A stretch of DNA of 64,000 nt from Anaerolineaceae bacterium (GCA_020634165.1 JACKCF010000006.1:57390-121389), one strand, 5' to 3'; positions 17,692-28,625 are shown, counted from the stretch's first letter. Notes: generated by a model from the letters alone, not told the origin. Numbers and translations are program-made.

Positions 17692-17776
17692 TTGCGCTGA
17701 TACCTGACGGTTCACTATAATAAGCAAAACCACCTGGAACAAATCAAAAAGAGGCGGGCACAATAGGCGCCTGCCT
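17692..17776 (+). promoter_or_regulatory. Possible internal promoter and leader hairpin before jag
   Basis: TTGCGC (17692-17697), 18-bp spacer, TATAAT (17716-17721) would start a transcript near 17728 with a ~155-nt leader. In that leader an 8-bp stem with one G-T pair (17752-17759 with 17769-17776, AGGCGGGC/GCCTGCCT) is followed by TTTAT. It could be a weak terminator after yidC or an attenuator. The rest of the 17684-17884 gap has no gene. Confidence 0.4.
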
Positions 17777-17884
17777 TTATGTTAAGGTAATATTGAAGCC
17801 ACAATGTGGTGAGCGCAGGAAGCATATAAAATCGCGTTGCGCTTTCATAAAAGAGTTTGAACCCGATTAGTTAGGGAAAACACC

Positions 17885-18832
17885 ATGGAAATTATAGAGA
17901 AGACTGGGCCGACCGTAGAAGCGGCCGTCAAAGCAGGTGTCGAAGAACTTGGGGTGACGCCTGATCAAGTGATGGTTGAGGTGATTGAAGAGCCTAATCG
18001 AGGGTTGCTGGGCATTGGCGCCAAACCAGCACGTGTACGTATTATCTTTATGGGTCAGCGCCCTTCAGCAACCGAGAAGAAACCAGCAGAAACACAGCCC
18101 AAGGATGACCATCAGGCGAGGCGTGAGCGCCCCCAGACGAGTGGGGATCAGCCGCAGCGCCGTGATGATGGCCGTCAGCAGCGTGATAGTGGTTATTCTC
18201 GCCAGAGTGGTAACCGCCGCGACGGTGGTCGTAATAATGATCGTGGGAACCGCCGTCAGGGTGGTGATCGTCGTCGTGATGATCGTCGTCCGCAGCGCGA
18301 AATGGTCGATACTTTCTCAGAACCCGCCCCTGATGAACTGCCGGATGATCAGGTTGATGCCGGGGCATTGGTCGGACGCGAAGTTCTTGCGGAATTGCTC
18401 GCAAGAATGGGCATGGAAGAAACCCAGGTCGGCATCAGAAAAGCGGAACCGACCCGTGATGATGAAGAAACACATTGGGTACTCAATGTTTCTGGCAAAA
18501 ATGTGAATCGCCTGATTGGTCGCCGAGGAGAAACGCTGGCTTCGCTCCAGTATGTTACTCGCCTTATTGTCAGCCGCAAGCACGATGAGCATGTCAATTT
18601 GATCGTAGATGCGGGACAATACAAAGACTCTCGCTCAGAAAAATTGGTGGACCTGGCGGAACGCATGGCGGAACGTGCCGTCGAGCAGAATCGTACAATT
18701 ACGATGGAGCCGATGCCACCCAATGAGCGCCGGATCATCCACCTTGCTCTGCGCGAACGGGACGATGTTGAGACAAAGAGCGTGGGCGAAGGTCACTCGC
18801 GTAAGGTGACAATTACACCGATAACGTCATAA
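17885..18832 (+). CDS. jag: RNA-binding protein Jag/KhpB (Jag-N, KH, R3H)
   Basis: 315 residues, longer than the usual ~210-250 because of a linker. Domains: Jag_N (residues 1-55, EEPNRGLLGIGAKPARVRI), a low-complexity Arg/Asp/Gly/Gln-rich linker (~60-145), a KH-II domain with NRLIGRRGETLASLQYVTRL, and a C-terminal R3H domain (AERMAERAVEQNRTITMEPM, NERRIIHLALRERDDV). It binds RNA in the cytoplasm, with KhpA in several Gram-positives, affecting cell elongation and division. It follows yidC as in most bacteria. The Arg/Gly linker is likely disordered and may add RNA affinity. Confidence 0.93.
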   Translation: MEIIEKTGPTVEAAVKAGVEELGVTPDQVMVEVIEEPNRGLLGIGAKPARVRIIFMGQRPSATEKKPAETQPKDDHQARRERPQTSGDQPQRRDDGRQQRDSGYSRQSGNRRDGGRNNDRGNRRQGGDRRRDDRRPQREMVDTFSEPAPDELPDDQVDAGALVGREVLAELLARMGMEETQVGIRKAEPTRDDEETHWVLNVSGKNVNRLIGRRGETLASLQYVTRLIVSRKHDEHVNLIVDAGQYKDSRSEKLVDLAERMAERAVEQNRTITMEPMPPNERRIIHLALRERDDVETKSVGEGHSRKVTITPITS

Positions 18833-18836
18833 TGCG

Positions 18837-19685
18837 ATGACGGCGATAGATTATCTTCTACTTGGGCACATAACGGCGGATATCACGCCGGACGGTCGAA
18901 AATTGGGCGGCACAGTATCTTATGCTGCCCCAATTGCCAATTCTTTTAACCACCGTGTAGGCGTTGTCACCGGTGCCGCCGCCTGCGAACCGCTGCTGGC
19001 AAATCTCGACGAGAACATACGCCTTTCTGTTCGCGCCTCAAAAGCAACCACGACTTTTGAAAATATCTATCCACCTAATGCCAGCCGTGTGCAATATATC
19101 CATGCGCTGGCGTCGCCTATTGAGTACGACGATGTACCAGTAGGTTGGGTTAATGCACCGCTCGTTCATCTGGCACCCCTCGTTGCAGAAATCGCACCTG
19201 AGATCGTACACAAATTTGCCGATGCATCCGTTATGGTCACGCCCCAGGGATGGCTCCGCAAGTGGGATGCTGAGGGTAAAGTCAGCTTCAAACGCTGGTT
19301 TGATGCCGATGTACTCAGCAAGGTGGACATCATCGTATTTAGTAAACACGATGTTCTCGCTGCCCCTGAAATGGAATACGAATTCGCTGGAGCCGTCAAA
19401 CATTGTCTGGTAACAGATGGTGCCAATGGTGGTATTTACTACTTTGATGGCGTACCCACTAACTTCCCGCCGCACCTCGTAGAAGAGGTTGATCCGACAG
19501 GCGCGGGTGATGTCTTTGCTTCGTCCTTACTTTCCAGCTTGCCATTGCTAGATCACAATATGCACGCTGCAATCAGGGTGGCAGCCAGGCTGGCAGCTAT
19601 CTCTGTAACACATCCTGGTGTTTATACATTTTCGCCTGAAGAAGTCGAACAGGCGATTCGCGATGCACGTCAGGAATTCCTATGA
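18837..19685 (+). CDS. PfkB-family sugar kinase
   Basis: 282 residues. The C-terminal PfkB signature is clear, VDPTGAGDVFASSLL, with the catalytic Asp in GAGD. The N-terminal LGHITADITPDGRKLGGTVS matches the sugar-binding start of the family, with the GG motif. Ribokinase-fold kinases phosphorylate a sugar, nucleoside or inositol hydroxyl using ATP. The layout somewhat resembles the inositol-kinase subgroup, but the substrate cannot be read from sequence. It starts 4 bp after jag, and its stop overlaps the start of the amidohydrolase gene (ATGA at 19682-19685), so it belongs to the same transcription unit. Confidence 0.85.
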   Translation: MTAIDYLLLGHITADITPDGRKLGGTVSYAAPIANSFNHRVGVVTGAAACEPLLANLDENIRLSVRASKATTTFENIYPPNASRVQYIHALASPIEYDDVPVGWVNAPLVHLAPLVAEIAPEIVHKFADASVMVTPQGWLRKWDAEGKVSFKRWFDADVLSKVDIIVFSKHDVLAAPEMEYEFAGAVKHCLVTDGANGGIYYFDGVPTNFPPHLVEEVDPTGAGDVFASSLLSSLPLLDHNMHAAIRVAARLAAISVTHPGVYTFSPEEVEQAIRDARQEFL

Positions 19686-21304
19686 TTGACCTTATTCTTT
19701 ATAACGGCAATATTCATACATTATCGCACACACACGGCACGGTACAGGCACTGGCGATTGCTGGTGATCGCATCGTCGCAGTGGGTGACAACCTCTCTGT
19801 TCTTGAACTCGCAGGACCCAAAACAATTAAGCACAGCCTACAAGGCCTTACCGTGATCCCTGGCCTCACTGATGCCCATGTGCATTGGGAATGGACCGCT
19901 CGTGGTATGCACTCAGTTGATGTTGAAACATCGACCAAAGAAGAAGCCTTGCAGCGTGTTGCTGAATATGCTGCCGAACATCAGGCCGATGAGTGGATAA
20001 CAGGTCGGGGCTGGGCACAGGACTTTTGGCCGGATCGGGAATTTCCTACAGCCACCGATCTGGATTCTGTCGTTGCAGATCGCCCTGTTTTCCTTCAGGC
20101 GAAGAGTGGCCACGCTGCCTGGGTGAATTCTGCCGCGCTAAAGCTGGCCGGAATCTCAGCCTCAATGCCTGATCCTGAAGGCGGCCAGATAATTCGTGAC
20201 CAGGAAGGAAATCCTACAGGCATCTTGCTCGAAAATGCCATTGGCCTTGTGGCTGACCTGGTACCATCAGTATCGCCTGAACGTCTGGCGGAAATGATGG
20301 TAATTGCTCAGGAACGTGCCCACCGTGCGGGACTCACAGGACTGCATGATTTCGATGATCCATCCTGTTTGCGCGCTCTGCAAATCATGCGCGAGCGTGG
20401 ACAGCTTGGCCTTCGTATAGTCAAGCAGATTAACAAGGACTTCCTGTCAGCAGCATTGGGAAGTGGCCTCCACAGCGGCTTTGGTGATGATTGGTTGCGC
20501 ATTGGTAACCTTAAACTGTTTTCCGATGGCGCACTCGGCCCACGAACAGCACTTATGACCGAGCCTTATGAGAACGAACCGGACAACTATGGTATCTCTG
20601 TCCTCGACAAAGAAACCATGGTCGAATTAGCATCTCAGGCCAGTCGTGCCGGGCTGGCGACGACCATTCATGCTATCGGCGATAAAGCTGTCCATGATGT
20701 GCTCGATGCTTTTGAGATTGTACGCCAGGAGGAAATGGCTGCTGGGATAAGGCCATCCGAGCGCCGCCATCGCATCGAGCATGTCCAGATCATTCATCCT
20801 GACGATAAACATCGTCTGGCAGAATTGAATATCATCGCTTCCATGCAGCCTATTCATGCCACATCCGATTGGAAAGTTGCAGATCGTTGGTGGGGCAAGC
20901 GCTCTGAATGGGCATATAACCCGCGCTTGCAACTCGATCAGCATGTGCATATTGCCTTCGGTAGCGATTCGCCTATTGAACCTATCGAACCTATTCTTGG
21001 CATCCATGCGGCAGTGACCCGCCAGGATAAGGAGAACCAGCCTGATGGTGGCTGGTATCCTGATGCGCGCCTGACCGTTGACGAAACACTGCGCGGTTTT
21101 ACAAAGGGTCCCGCATATGCAGCAGGTATGGAAGATCGTCTTGGCCAGCTAACACACGGCTATTACGCTGATCTGGTGGTCCTGGACAAAGACCCGTACA
21201 CCGTCGAACCACAGGCGCTGCGTGATTTACAGGTGCTGGGCACGATGGTCGGTGGTACCTGGCGCTACGGTGAACTGGACAACATGAAACGAAGGACTTC
21301 ATAA
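19682..21304 (+). CDS. Metal-dependent amidohydrolase, YtcJ-like
   Basis: 540 residues, the normal size for YtcJ-like amidohydrolase-3 proteins. Motifs: N-terminal beta-sandwich strand (IDLILYNGNIHTLSH), the HxH metal site in PGLTDAHVHWEW, GRGWAQDFW, GALGPRTALM, the His in IHAIGDKAVHDVLDAFE, RIEHVQ, and the Asp in IAFGSDSPIEP. Enzymes of this type hydrolyse amide or related bonds in small molecules using one or two metal ions; the substrate is unknown. No signal peptide, so cytoplasmic. Start overlaps the kinase stop, and its own stop overlaps the next start (TAATG at 21302-21306). Confidence 0.87.
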   Translation: MIDLILYNGNIHTLSHTHGTVQALAIAGDRIVAVGDNLSVLELAGPKTIKHSLQGLTVIPGLTDAHVHWEWTARGMHSVDVETSTKEEALQRVAEYAAEHQADEWITGRGWAQDFWPDREFPTATDLDSVVADRPVFLQAKSGHAAWVNSAALKLAGISASMPDPEGGQIIRDQEGNPTGILLENAIGLVADLVPSVSPERLAEMMVIAQERAHRAGLTGLHDFDDPSCLRALQIMRERGQLGLRIVKQINKDFLSAALGSGLHSGFGDDWLRIGNLKLFSDGALGPRTALMTEPYENEPDNYGISVLDKETMVELASQASRAGLATTIHAIGDKAVHDVLDAFEIVRQEEMAAGIRPSERRHRIEHVQIIHPDDKHRLAELNIIASMQPIHATSDWKVADRWWGKRSEWAYNPRLQLDQHVHIAFGSDSPIEPIEPILGIHAAVTRQDKENQPDGGWYPDARLTVDETLRGFTKGPAYAAGMEDRLGQLTHGYYADLVVLDKDPYTVEPQALRDLQVLGTMVGGTWRYGELDNMKRRTS

Positions 21305-22407
21305 TGGCCGATATCCGGCAAGAAAAACTTGCAGACCTTTTAGTGAATTACTCAACCACAGTTCAACCTGGCGAATGGGTTGGCCTCTTGGGTACGCCTG
21401 ATTCACTTCCCGTACTCAGAAAAGTTTACGAAGCGGTCCTGACGGCCGGTGGTTATCCTAGCTTGCTCCTTAGTGATGAATATATGGACCGTGCCTTCTA
21501 TCGTTTGGCGAACGATCAGCAGATTGCATGGCTTGATCCGGCTTTGACCCGTTACTACGAAGAGGCTGACGTCTACATCCGTGTGATGGGCACATCCAAC
21601 ACCCGCGCTATGACCAACATTCCGGCCAATCGTGTACAAAAAACACGCGCGGCTCGCCGCTCCTGGCTGGATACCCGCTTGGCTCGCTCGGCTGAAGGCA
21701 CGTTTAAGTGGGTAGGCACCTACTTCCCGACCGAGGCCAGCGCCCAGGAAGCCAACATGAGCCTGGAAGAGTACGAAGACTTTCTCTACGGCGCCTGTTT
21801 CTGCGACCATGATGATCCGGCTGCCCAATGGCGTAAGTTGAGTGCTATGCAGCAGGACAAAGTAGATTATTTGGTTGGCAAGAAAAACGTAAAGCTCCAA
21901 GGTCCAAACATTGATCTTGAACTCAGTATTGATGGTCGTACTTTCATCAATAGCGATGGCAAACGCAATATGCCCAGTGGCGAAATCTTCACAGGTCCAG
22001 TCGAGGATAGCGTCAATGGTTGGGTGCGGTTCTCGTTCCCAAGTATTGTGAGCGGTCGCGCTGTGAGTGGCATCGAACTCCGCTTTGAAGATGGCAAGGT
22101 TGTCGAAGCATCTGCCGAGCAGAACGAAGACCTGCTTTACGCCCAGCTCGATACCGACGCACGTTCACGCTATTTAGGCGAGTTCGCTATTGGTACCAAC
22201 TTTGGTATAGATCGCTTTACGGGTAATATTCTCTTCGATGAGAAAATTGGTGGCACCGTTCACATGGCCATTGGTAAAGGCTATCCAGAAACAGGCAGCA
22301 AGAACGATAGCGCCGTCCATTGGGATATGATCTGCGATATGCGCGAAGATAGCACAATCCATGTCGATGGCGAGTTGTTCTATCAGAACGGGGCCTTCAA
22401 GGTATAG
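21304..22407 (+). CDS. Aminopeptidase, M29 (thermophilic metalloprotease) family
   Basis: 367 residues, typical of M29. Recognisable elements: GEWVGLLGTPDSLPVLRKVY near the N-terminus, RNMPSGEIFTGPVEDSVNG with the first Glu ligand, YLGEFAIGTNFGID with the second Glu ligand, and the C-terminal HMAIGKGYPETGSKNDSAVH followed by WD, giving His and Asp ligands of the two-metal site. These enzymes remove N-terminal residues from peptides in the cytoplasm. The gene ends the jag-kinase-amidohydrolase-peptidase unit and is followed by a terminator. Confidence 0.9.
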   Translation: MADIRQEKLADLLVNYSTTVQPGEWVGLLGTPDSLPVLRKVYEAVLTAGGYPSLLLSDEYMDRAFYRLANDQQIAWLDPALTRYYEEADVYIRVMGTSNTRAMTNIPANRVQKTRAARRSWLDTRLARSAEGTFKWVGTYFPTEASAQEANMSLEEYEDFLYGACFCDHDDPAAQWRKLSAMQQDKVDYLVGKKNVKLQGPNIDLELSIDGRTFINSDGKRNMPSGEIFTGPVEDSVNGWVRFSFPSIVSGRAVSGIELRFEDGKVVEASAEQNEDLLYAQLDTDARSRYLGEFAIGTNFGIDRFTGNILFDEKIGGTVHMAIGKGYPETGSKNDSAVHWDMICDMREDSTIHVDGELFYQNGAFKV

Positions 22408-22433
22408 TAAATTCAGTGGCAATAGAGTTAATC

Positions 22434-22470
22434 GAGCCTGATCTTTCTCTTGGATTCAGGCTCTATTTTT
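22434..22470 (+). terminator. Intrinsic terminator after the M29 peptidase gene
   Basis: 8-bp stem GAGCCTGA (22434-22441) with TCAGGCTC (22456-22463), 14-nt loop, then TATTTTT. It separates this unit from the convergent uvrB. Confidence 0.8.
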
Positions 22471-22492
22471 CCTGAATAGCACCTGTGCTTCG

Positions 22493-24529
<2,037 letters not shown>

Positions 24530-24550
24530 AGGGCAGACCTCACAGAATAA

Positions 24551-24575
24551 GAACGTCCGTTCGATACCGATTATA
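24551..24575 (-). promoter_or_regulatory. LexA (SOS) box and -10 element of uvrB
   Basis: GAACGTCCGTTC at 24551-24562 fits the Gram-positive-type SOS box GAAC-N4-GTTC exactly and is palindromic in its half-sites. On the minus strand a perfect TATAAT (complement of 24570-24575) lies just upstream, so the box covers the predicted transcription start and would block uvrB expression until DNA damage. The -35 is poor. Confidence 0.75.
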
Positions 24576-24657
24576 GCGGTAAAGCAGCGCTATGGATAGA
24601 ATCAATTGCTGATTCTGAAGACTAGTTTGCCTACGCGGAAGCACACATATTTTGTCT

Positions 24658-26901
24658 ATGATATTTCGACATCATCGCCCATTGATAATTATTTTGGTGC
24701 TGTATGTAGTGGCTGTATCCGCAGTACGGCAGGCGCTGCCCTTTATGGCGGGGGGCGATGAATACCATCACTACAATTATGTTCAGCACGTGTATCAGAC
24801 AGGAACGCTCCCCGACCGCGCCAACGCCGCTACAAGCCCTTTCAGACAGGCGTCTGGACAGGCCCCCCTTTATTACTGGGTATCATCGCTTGCACTTCGC
24901 ATCTTCAACGCTCCTCAGACCAATGGTGCCGATTTGCAGGACTATCTCAACACAGTTGCGAAGAACCCTTGGTACACGCCACCGGATCTTTGGAACCGTC
25001 AGGACAACAATAATGTGTATCTTTACGATGGCACAGTATCGTTACCGGATGTTGAACAGGCATCGAAAATCACACGTATTGTGTCGATGCTTTTCGGTCT
25101 CGTGGTAGTATGGGCTGCGCACGGAGTGTTTACACAGTTATTTGGACAATCTAATTGGGCATCTGTCGGAACGGCAATATTTGCTTTGACCCCCATGTTC
25201 GTCTATTTGTCCAGCTTCACGCGCAATGATACAGCAGCAACCGCATTTGCAACGCTGACGCTCTGGCAGTGCCTTCGTATCCTTAAAGGCAGGCATTCTG
25301 CAGGGCAGTGGCTGCTTCTCGGACTGTTGTTGGGATTGGCTGGACTGGCAAAGGTAAATACGCTCACTGTAGGTTTTGCGGTTGCAGCAACGATAATCTT
25401 CTGGTGGCGCAATCACCATATGACTGTGCTACGTGCTGTCATCAACACAATGTTGGTAGCATTACCCGTTCTCCTGACAGTGGGTGCATGGATGCTCTAT
25501 GGTTGGATAATCTATGGCGATCCCTTTGGTACGGGCACACACTATCGGCCCGACCAAGCCTATGAAACGGCACTATCCCTCGGTGCTGTCGTCAGCCTTC
25601 TGCCAAATGTCTACGTTACTTATTGGGCATTTCTGGGTTCGACGACCTATATGTCACCCTGGGCATACTTGTTGCTCGGACTGATCGTCGTCATGGCCTT
25701 GTTAGGCTACTGTCGGCTGTTTTCCAGTCAGCATAGGCCCAACCCGAAACTCATCCGGCAGCAGGCGATTCTGATTATTGTATTTGGCGCCGCTGCGATT
25801 GTTGCCATGTTGCAGTGGCTGCGGACCGTCCATTTTGTGACAGGGCACGTTCTCTATCCCGCCCATATTGTAATTGCCATAGCATTGACCGTTGGCTTGT
25901 CTCGATTAGGCGCATGGTTCCAGGGTGGTCGGCGTTTAGTTCAGTTGATAGCCGTCGCAATCGTGGCGTTCTCGTCGATTTTCGCTGCCTCCCTTGCACT
26001 GATAGAAGCGTTTTCACCACCCCAGTTATGGGCCACAGATCAATTACCCGATTTGCAGGGTGGACCTTTTGACTTCGATGGTGTCATTCGATTATTGGGT
26101 ATTCATCTTGACGACAATCGACTGCCTCAGCACGGCTTATACTCTGTGACACTGTGCTGGCAGGTCTTACAAGAAACGGATCGTCCCGCCGCGTTTTCTG
26201 TTCGACTCACGCGAGAAGGTCATGACATCGGCGTACGTACCTCGATTCACGGAATGGGGCATTATCCGAGCAGCTTATGGCACATGGACGATATCTTCTG
26301 CGATGATATTGATATCCCACTGCAACAATCACCAGAACCCGCAACCCTCTATAGTGTGCAGGTAAATATGCTCGACGCTGAGACGGGGAATTTCGATTGG
26401 TTGGCATCGACGCTCGGCGGCGAATCCGTGCCTTATCCCTTTGTCGCCGAAGTCATTGCGTCGGCTGGTGATATGCGATCCCAAATGCCCGACGATACAC
26501 TTGGGTCTAATGTTAATTTTCCGCAGCTAGCCACGCTTGAGCGCTATAGCGTCGACGGTGATCTTATGCCAGGTGAGCACGTGCGGCTCTCGTTACTGTG
26601 GCACGTCACCGCTAAGAATAACGCGAATCTCAAACAGTTCATTCACCTGTACGGGGATGATTACTTCATTTCCCTGGCTGACGGTATCCCCCATAGTAAT
26701 GCCTATCCAACCTGGGCATGGCAAGTCGGTGAATATATTGTCGATCAGTGGGACTTCATCATCCCGGATAATCTGCTTCCCGGCGAATACAACATCCGAA
26801 TAGGCTTCTATGATGAGCAGGGGAGATTATCTGCACAAAATGGCGATTCTCCATCACCGGATAATGCTGCGCTCTTAGTATCGTTTGAAGTAACGGAATA
26901 G
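24658..26901 (+). CDS. GT-C-type membrane glycosyltransferase with C-terminal extracytoplasmic modules
   Basis: About 747 residues. N-terminal ~440 residues: roughly 10-12 membrane helices, with an early acidic motif in the first external loop (FMAGGDEYHHYNYVQHVY), as in PMT/ArnT-type GT-C enzymes that use polyprenyl-phosphate sugars. The C-terminal ~290 residues are soluble and hold two beta-rich modules, each with a HLxxN/D...P and W..GE pattern (GIHLDDNRLPQHGLYSVTLC; PTWAWQVGEYIVDQWDFIIP, LLPGEYNIRIGFYDEQGRLS). Start: ATG 24658 preferred over TTG 24652. It is divergent from uvrB and alone in its unit. Substrate unknown. Confidence 0.8.
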   Translation: MIFRHHRPLIIILVLYVVAVSAVRQALPFMAGGDEYHHYNYVQHVYQTGTLPDRANAATSPFRQASGQAPLYYWVSSLALRIFNAPQTNGADLQDYLNTVAKNPWYTPPDLWNRQDNNNVYLYDGTVSLPDVEQASKITRIVSMLFGLVVVWAAHGVFTQLFGQSNWASVGTAIFALTPMFVYLSSFTRNDTAATAFATLTLWQCLRILKGRHSAGQWLLLGLLLGLAGLAKVNTLTVGFAVAATIIFWWRNHHMTVLRAVINTMLVALPVLLTVGAWMLYGWIIYGDPFGTGTHYRPDQAYETALSLGAVVSLLPNVYVTYWAFLGSTTYMSPWAYLLLGLIVVMALLGYCRLFSSQHRPNPKLIRQQAILIIVFGAAAIVAMLQWLRTVHFVTGHVLYPAHIVIAIALTVGLSRLGAWFQGGRRLVQLIAVAIVAFSSIFAASLALIEAFSPPQLWATDQLPDLQGGPFDFDGVIRLLGIHLDDNRLPQHGLYSVTLCWQVLQETDRPAAFSVRLTREGHDIGVRTSIHGMGHYPSSLWHMDDIFCDDIDIPLQQSPEPATLYSVQVNMLDAETGNFDWLASTLGGESVPYPFVAEVIASAGDMRSQMPDDTLGSNVNFPQLATLERYSVDGDLMPGEHVRLSLLWHVTAKNNANLKQFIHLYGDDYFISLADGIPHSNAYPTWAWQVGEYIVDQWDFIIPDNLLPGEYNIRIGFYDEQGRLSAQNGDSPSPDNAALLVSFEVTE

Positions 26902-26946
26902 ATACCTCCCATCGAGACAGTTTTCCCAAATGCCTTACTCTGACCG

Positions 26947-26978
26947 TTGACACCACATACGGGTACTGATACTATACT
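26947..26978 (+). promoter_or_regulatory. Promoter of the tRNA pair
   Basis: Perfect -35 TTGACA (26947-26952). The -10 is either GATACT (26968-26973, 15-bp spacer) or TATACT (26973-26978, 20-bp spacer). Either would start transcription within a few bases of the first mature tRNA (26987), so the 5' leader would be very short. Confidence 0.55.
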
Positions 26979-26986
26979 CGTCGCAG

Positions 26987-27058
26987 TGCGGGGTAGAGCA
27001 GTGGCAGCTCGTCGGGCTCATAACCCGGAGGTCGGAGGTTCGAATCCTCCCCCCGCGA
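26987..27058 (+). tRNA. Initiator tRNA-fMet (CAU)
   Basis: Cloverleaf: acceptor 26987-26993 with 27051-27057, anticodon loop CTCATAA (anticodon CAT), T-arm GGAGG-TTCGAAT-CCTCC, discriminator A27058. The initiator hallmark, three consecutive G-C pairs GGG/CCC at the bottom of the anticodon stem, is present. Position 1-72 is a T-G pair rather than Watson-Crick, in keeping with initiators avoiding a strong 1-72 pair. CCA is not encoded (next bases CAA). Confidence 0.93.
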
Positions 27059-27065
27059 CAATTAA

Positions 27066-27142
27066 GGTGATATAGCTCAGCTGGTTAGAGCGCTTCACTC
27101 ATAATGAAGAGGTCCCTGGTTCAAGTCCAGGTATCACCACCA
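27066..27142 (+). tRNA. tRNA with CAU anticodon (elongator Met, or Ile2 after lysidine modification)
   Basis: Acceptor GGTGATA/TATCACC, D-arm TAGCTCAGCTGGTTAGAGC, anticodon stem CTTCA/TGAAG with loop CTCATAA, T-arm CCTGG-TTCAAGT-CCAGG, A73, encoded CCA at 27140-27142. It lacks the GGG/CCC initiator signature. Whether it is elongator Met or AUA-reading Ile2 cannot be decided from the anticodon. It lies 7 bp after tRNA-fMet and is surely co-transcribed with it. Confidence 0.92.
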
Positions 27143-27145
27143 AAC

Positions 27146-27168
27146 AAAGGCCCATCAGTGGCCTTTTT
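27146..27168. terminator. Terminator after the tRNAs, shared with convergent lysA
   Basis: 7-bp stem AAAGGCC/GGCCTTT (27146-27152 with 27160-27166) ending in five T on the plus strand; the minus strand also runs into TTTGTTT. It lies 4 bp before the lysA stop. Confidence 0.8.
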
Positions 27169-27171
27169 GCT

Positions 27172-28416
27172 TTATATCTCCTGTTGAATCAAATCTTCCC
27201 AGGTCTCGCGACGGCGCACAACGTGCCAATCTTGGCTGTCTTCGCTGATGACGACTTCTGCCGGACGTGGTCTGGCATTGTAATTGCTGGCCATGACCAT
27301 GCCATAGGCACCAGCCGTCAAAACCGCTAGTAAATCACCTGGTTTCAAATCAACAGGTAAATCCACCTGCTGCGAAAGCACATCGGTTGATTCGCATACT
27401 GGCCCTACAACCTGTGTCGGTAGCATGCCGGAGGGTGTTTGCTTAACAGGAAGAATATGGTGATAGGCCTGGTACAGCGCTGGCCGTATCAGTTCTGTCA
27501 TGCTGGCATCGACGATCACAACGCGCTGACCCGCTTGCTCTTTGATATAGAGCACGCGCGTCACCAGAAATCCCGCATCCGCGATAATCGAACGACCTGG
27601 CTCCATGATGACACGGAATGACTTTAAAACTGGCGAAATCAACTTAGCGAAGCTCTCAACGTCCGGCAACTGTTCATCAGGTCGATAGGCGACAGGTATA
27701 CCTCCACCAATATTGACTGTTCGGATGTCCTCGTAAGGCGAAATAAGTTCAACGGCTGTCTGTAGGGCTTGTAAAGTCGCCTGGGTATCCTGTAATTGGC
27801 TGCCAATATGAATATGGATGCCTGCAAAATGGAGGTGAGGATAATTTGCCTGATTCTGGAATACATCACGGATAATGGCTGCACTCAGACCGAATTTAGC
27901 TGTTCCGTGCCCCGTCGCGATATGCTGATGTGTGCTGGCCTTAACGTCTGGGTTCAGGCGCATCGCGATTTTAGTCGGCGGTAAGCCAAGGGATGCTGTT
28001 AGCTGGTTAATGATGCCCAGCTCATCAATATTTTCCACATTGAACCAACCAACATGGTTTTCTAGAGCATAGCGCATGTCCTCTGGTGTCTTCCCTACAC
28101 CAGCGAAAACGATGTCTTCGCCCCTTGCACCTGCTTTCAATGCTCTGTGGAACTCGCCGCCGCTTACGACATCGATGCCTGCACCAGCCTTAATGAGCGC
28201 CTTTAAAATAGCCAGATTGCCATTGGCCTTGGCACTGTAGTGAATGTCCGGTTGAATGCTTGAAAATTGCTCTTTCAGACGTTCATAGTTGGCTAAGGCT
28301 CGTGGCAAGCTGTAGATATAAAGTGGCGTGCCCATTTCAGCAGATATTGAACTAACAGGGTGCTTATCGACTGAAAGCATGCCATCTACGTAAGCAACAG
28401 ATGAGTTTAAGACCAT
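27172..28416 (-). CDS. lysA: Diaminopimelate decarboxylase
   Basis: 414 residues from the preferred ATG at 28416, normal for the family. It converts meso-diaminopimelate to L-lysine with PLP. Motifs: YIYSLPRALANYERL, PLP-Lys in HYSAKANGN, HIHIGSQLQD, the Gly-rich phosphate loop NIGGGIPVAY, the EPGRSI motif, and CESTDVL with GAYGMVMASNYNARPRP at the active-site interface. An upstream in-frame ATG at 28548 would add 44 residues of Arg/His-rich sequence with no family counterpart; I reject it. It converges on the tRNA genes. The 209-bp divergent gap to the dynamin-like gene has no other feature I can name. Confidence 0.95.
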   Translation of the reverse strand: MVLNSSVAYVDGMLSVDKHPVSSISAEMGTPLYIYSLPRALANYERLKEQFSSIQPDIHYSAKANGNLAILKALIKAGAGIDVVSGGEFHRALKAGARGEDIVFAGVGKTPEDMRYALENHVGWFNVENIDELGIINQLTASLGLPPTKIAMRLNPDVKASTHQHIATGHGTAKFGLSAAIIRDVFQNQANYPHLHFAGIHIHIGSQLQDTQATLQALQTAVELISPYEDIRTVNIGGGIPVAYRPDEQLPDVESFAKLISPVLKSFRVIMEPGRSIIADAGFLVTRVLYIKEQAGQRVVIVDASMTELIRPALYQAYHHILPVKQTPSGMLPTQVVGPVCESTDVLSQQVDLPVDLKPGDLLAVLTAGAYGMVMASNYNARPRPAEVVISEDSQDWHVVRRRETWEDLIQQEI

Positions 28417-28625
28417 CAACCTTAGCCTATTCTGATAGTGACGTGGTTTCCAACGTCGTTTTGATACACTTCTACTAAAATCACAATATAGTGTATGGCG
28501 CTCGTTCCTATATGGCGAGTGTATCTTTTGAGTTTTTAGTTTGTACAATGCGTGGGGATTGTACCTCTTAACAAACCACGCTATGCTTTTTCCTGATGAC
28601 TATCTTTGCGGAATTCACTCAGTAG

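Noticed and set aside
28417..28548. 44-residue N-terminal extension of lysA
   Set aside because: Arg/His-rich, unlike any decarboxylase N-terminus; ATG 28416 gives the normal length.
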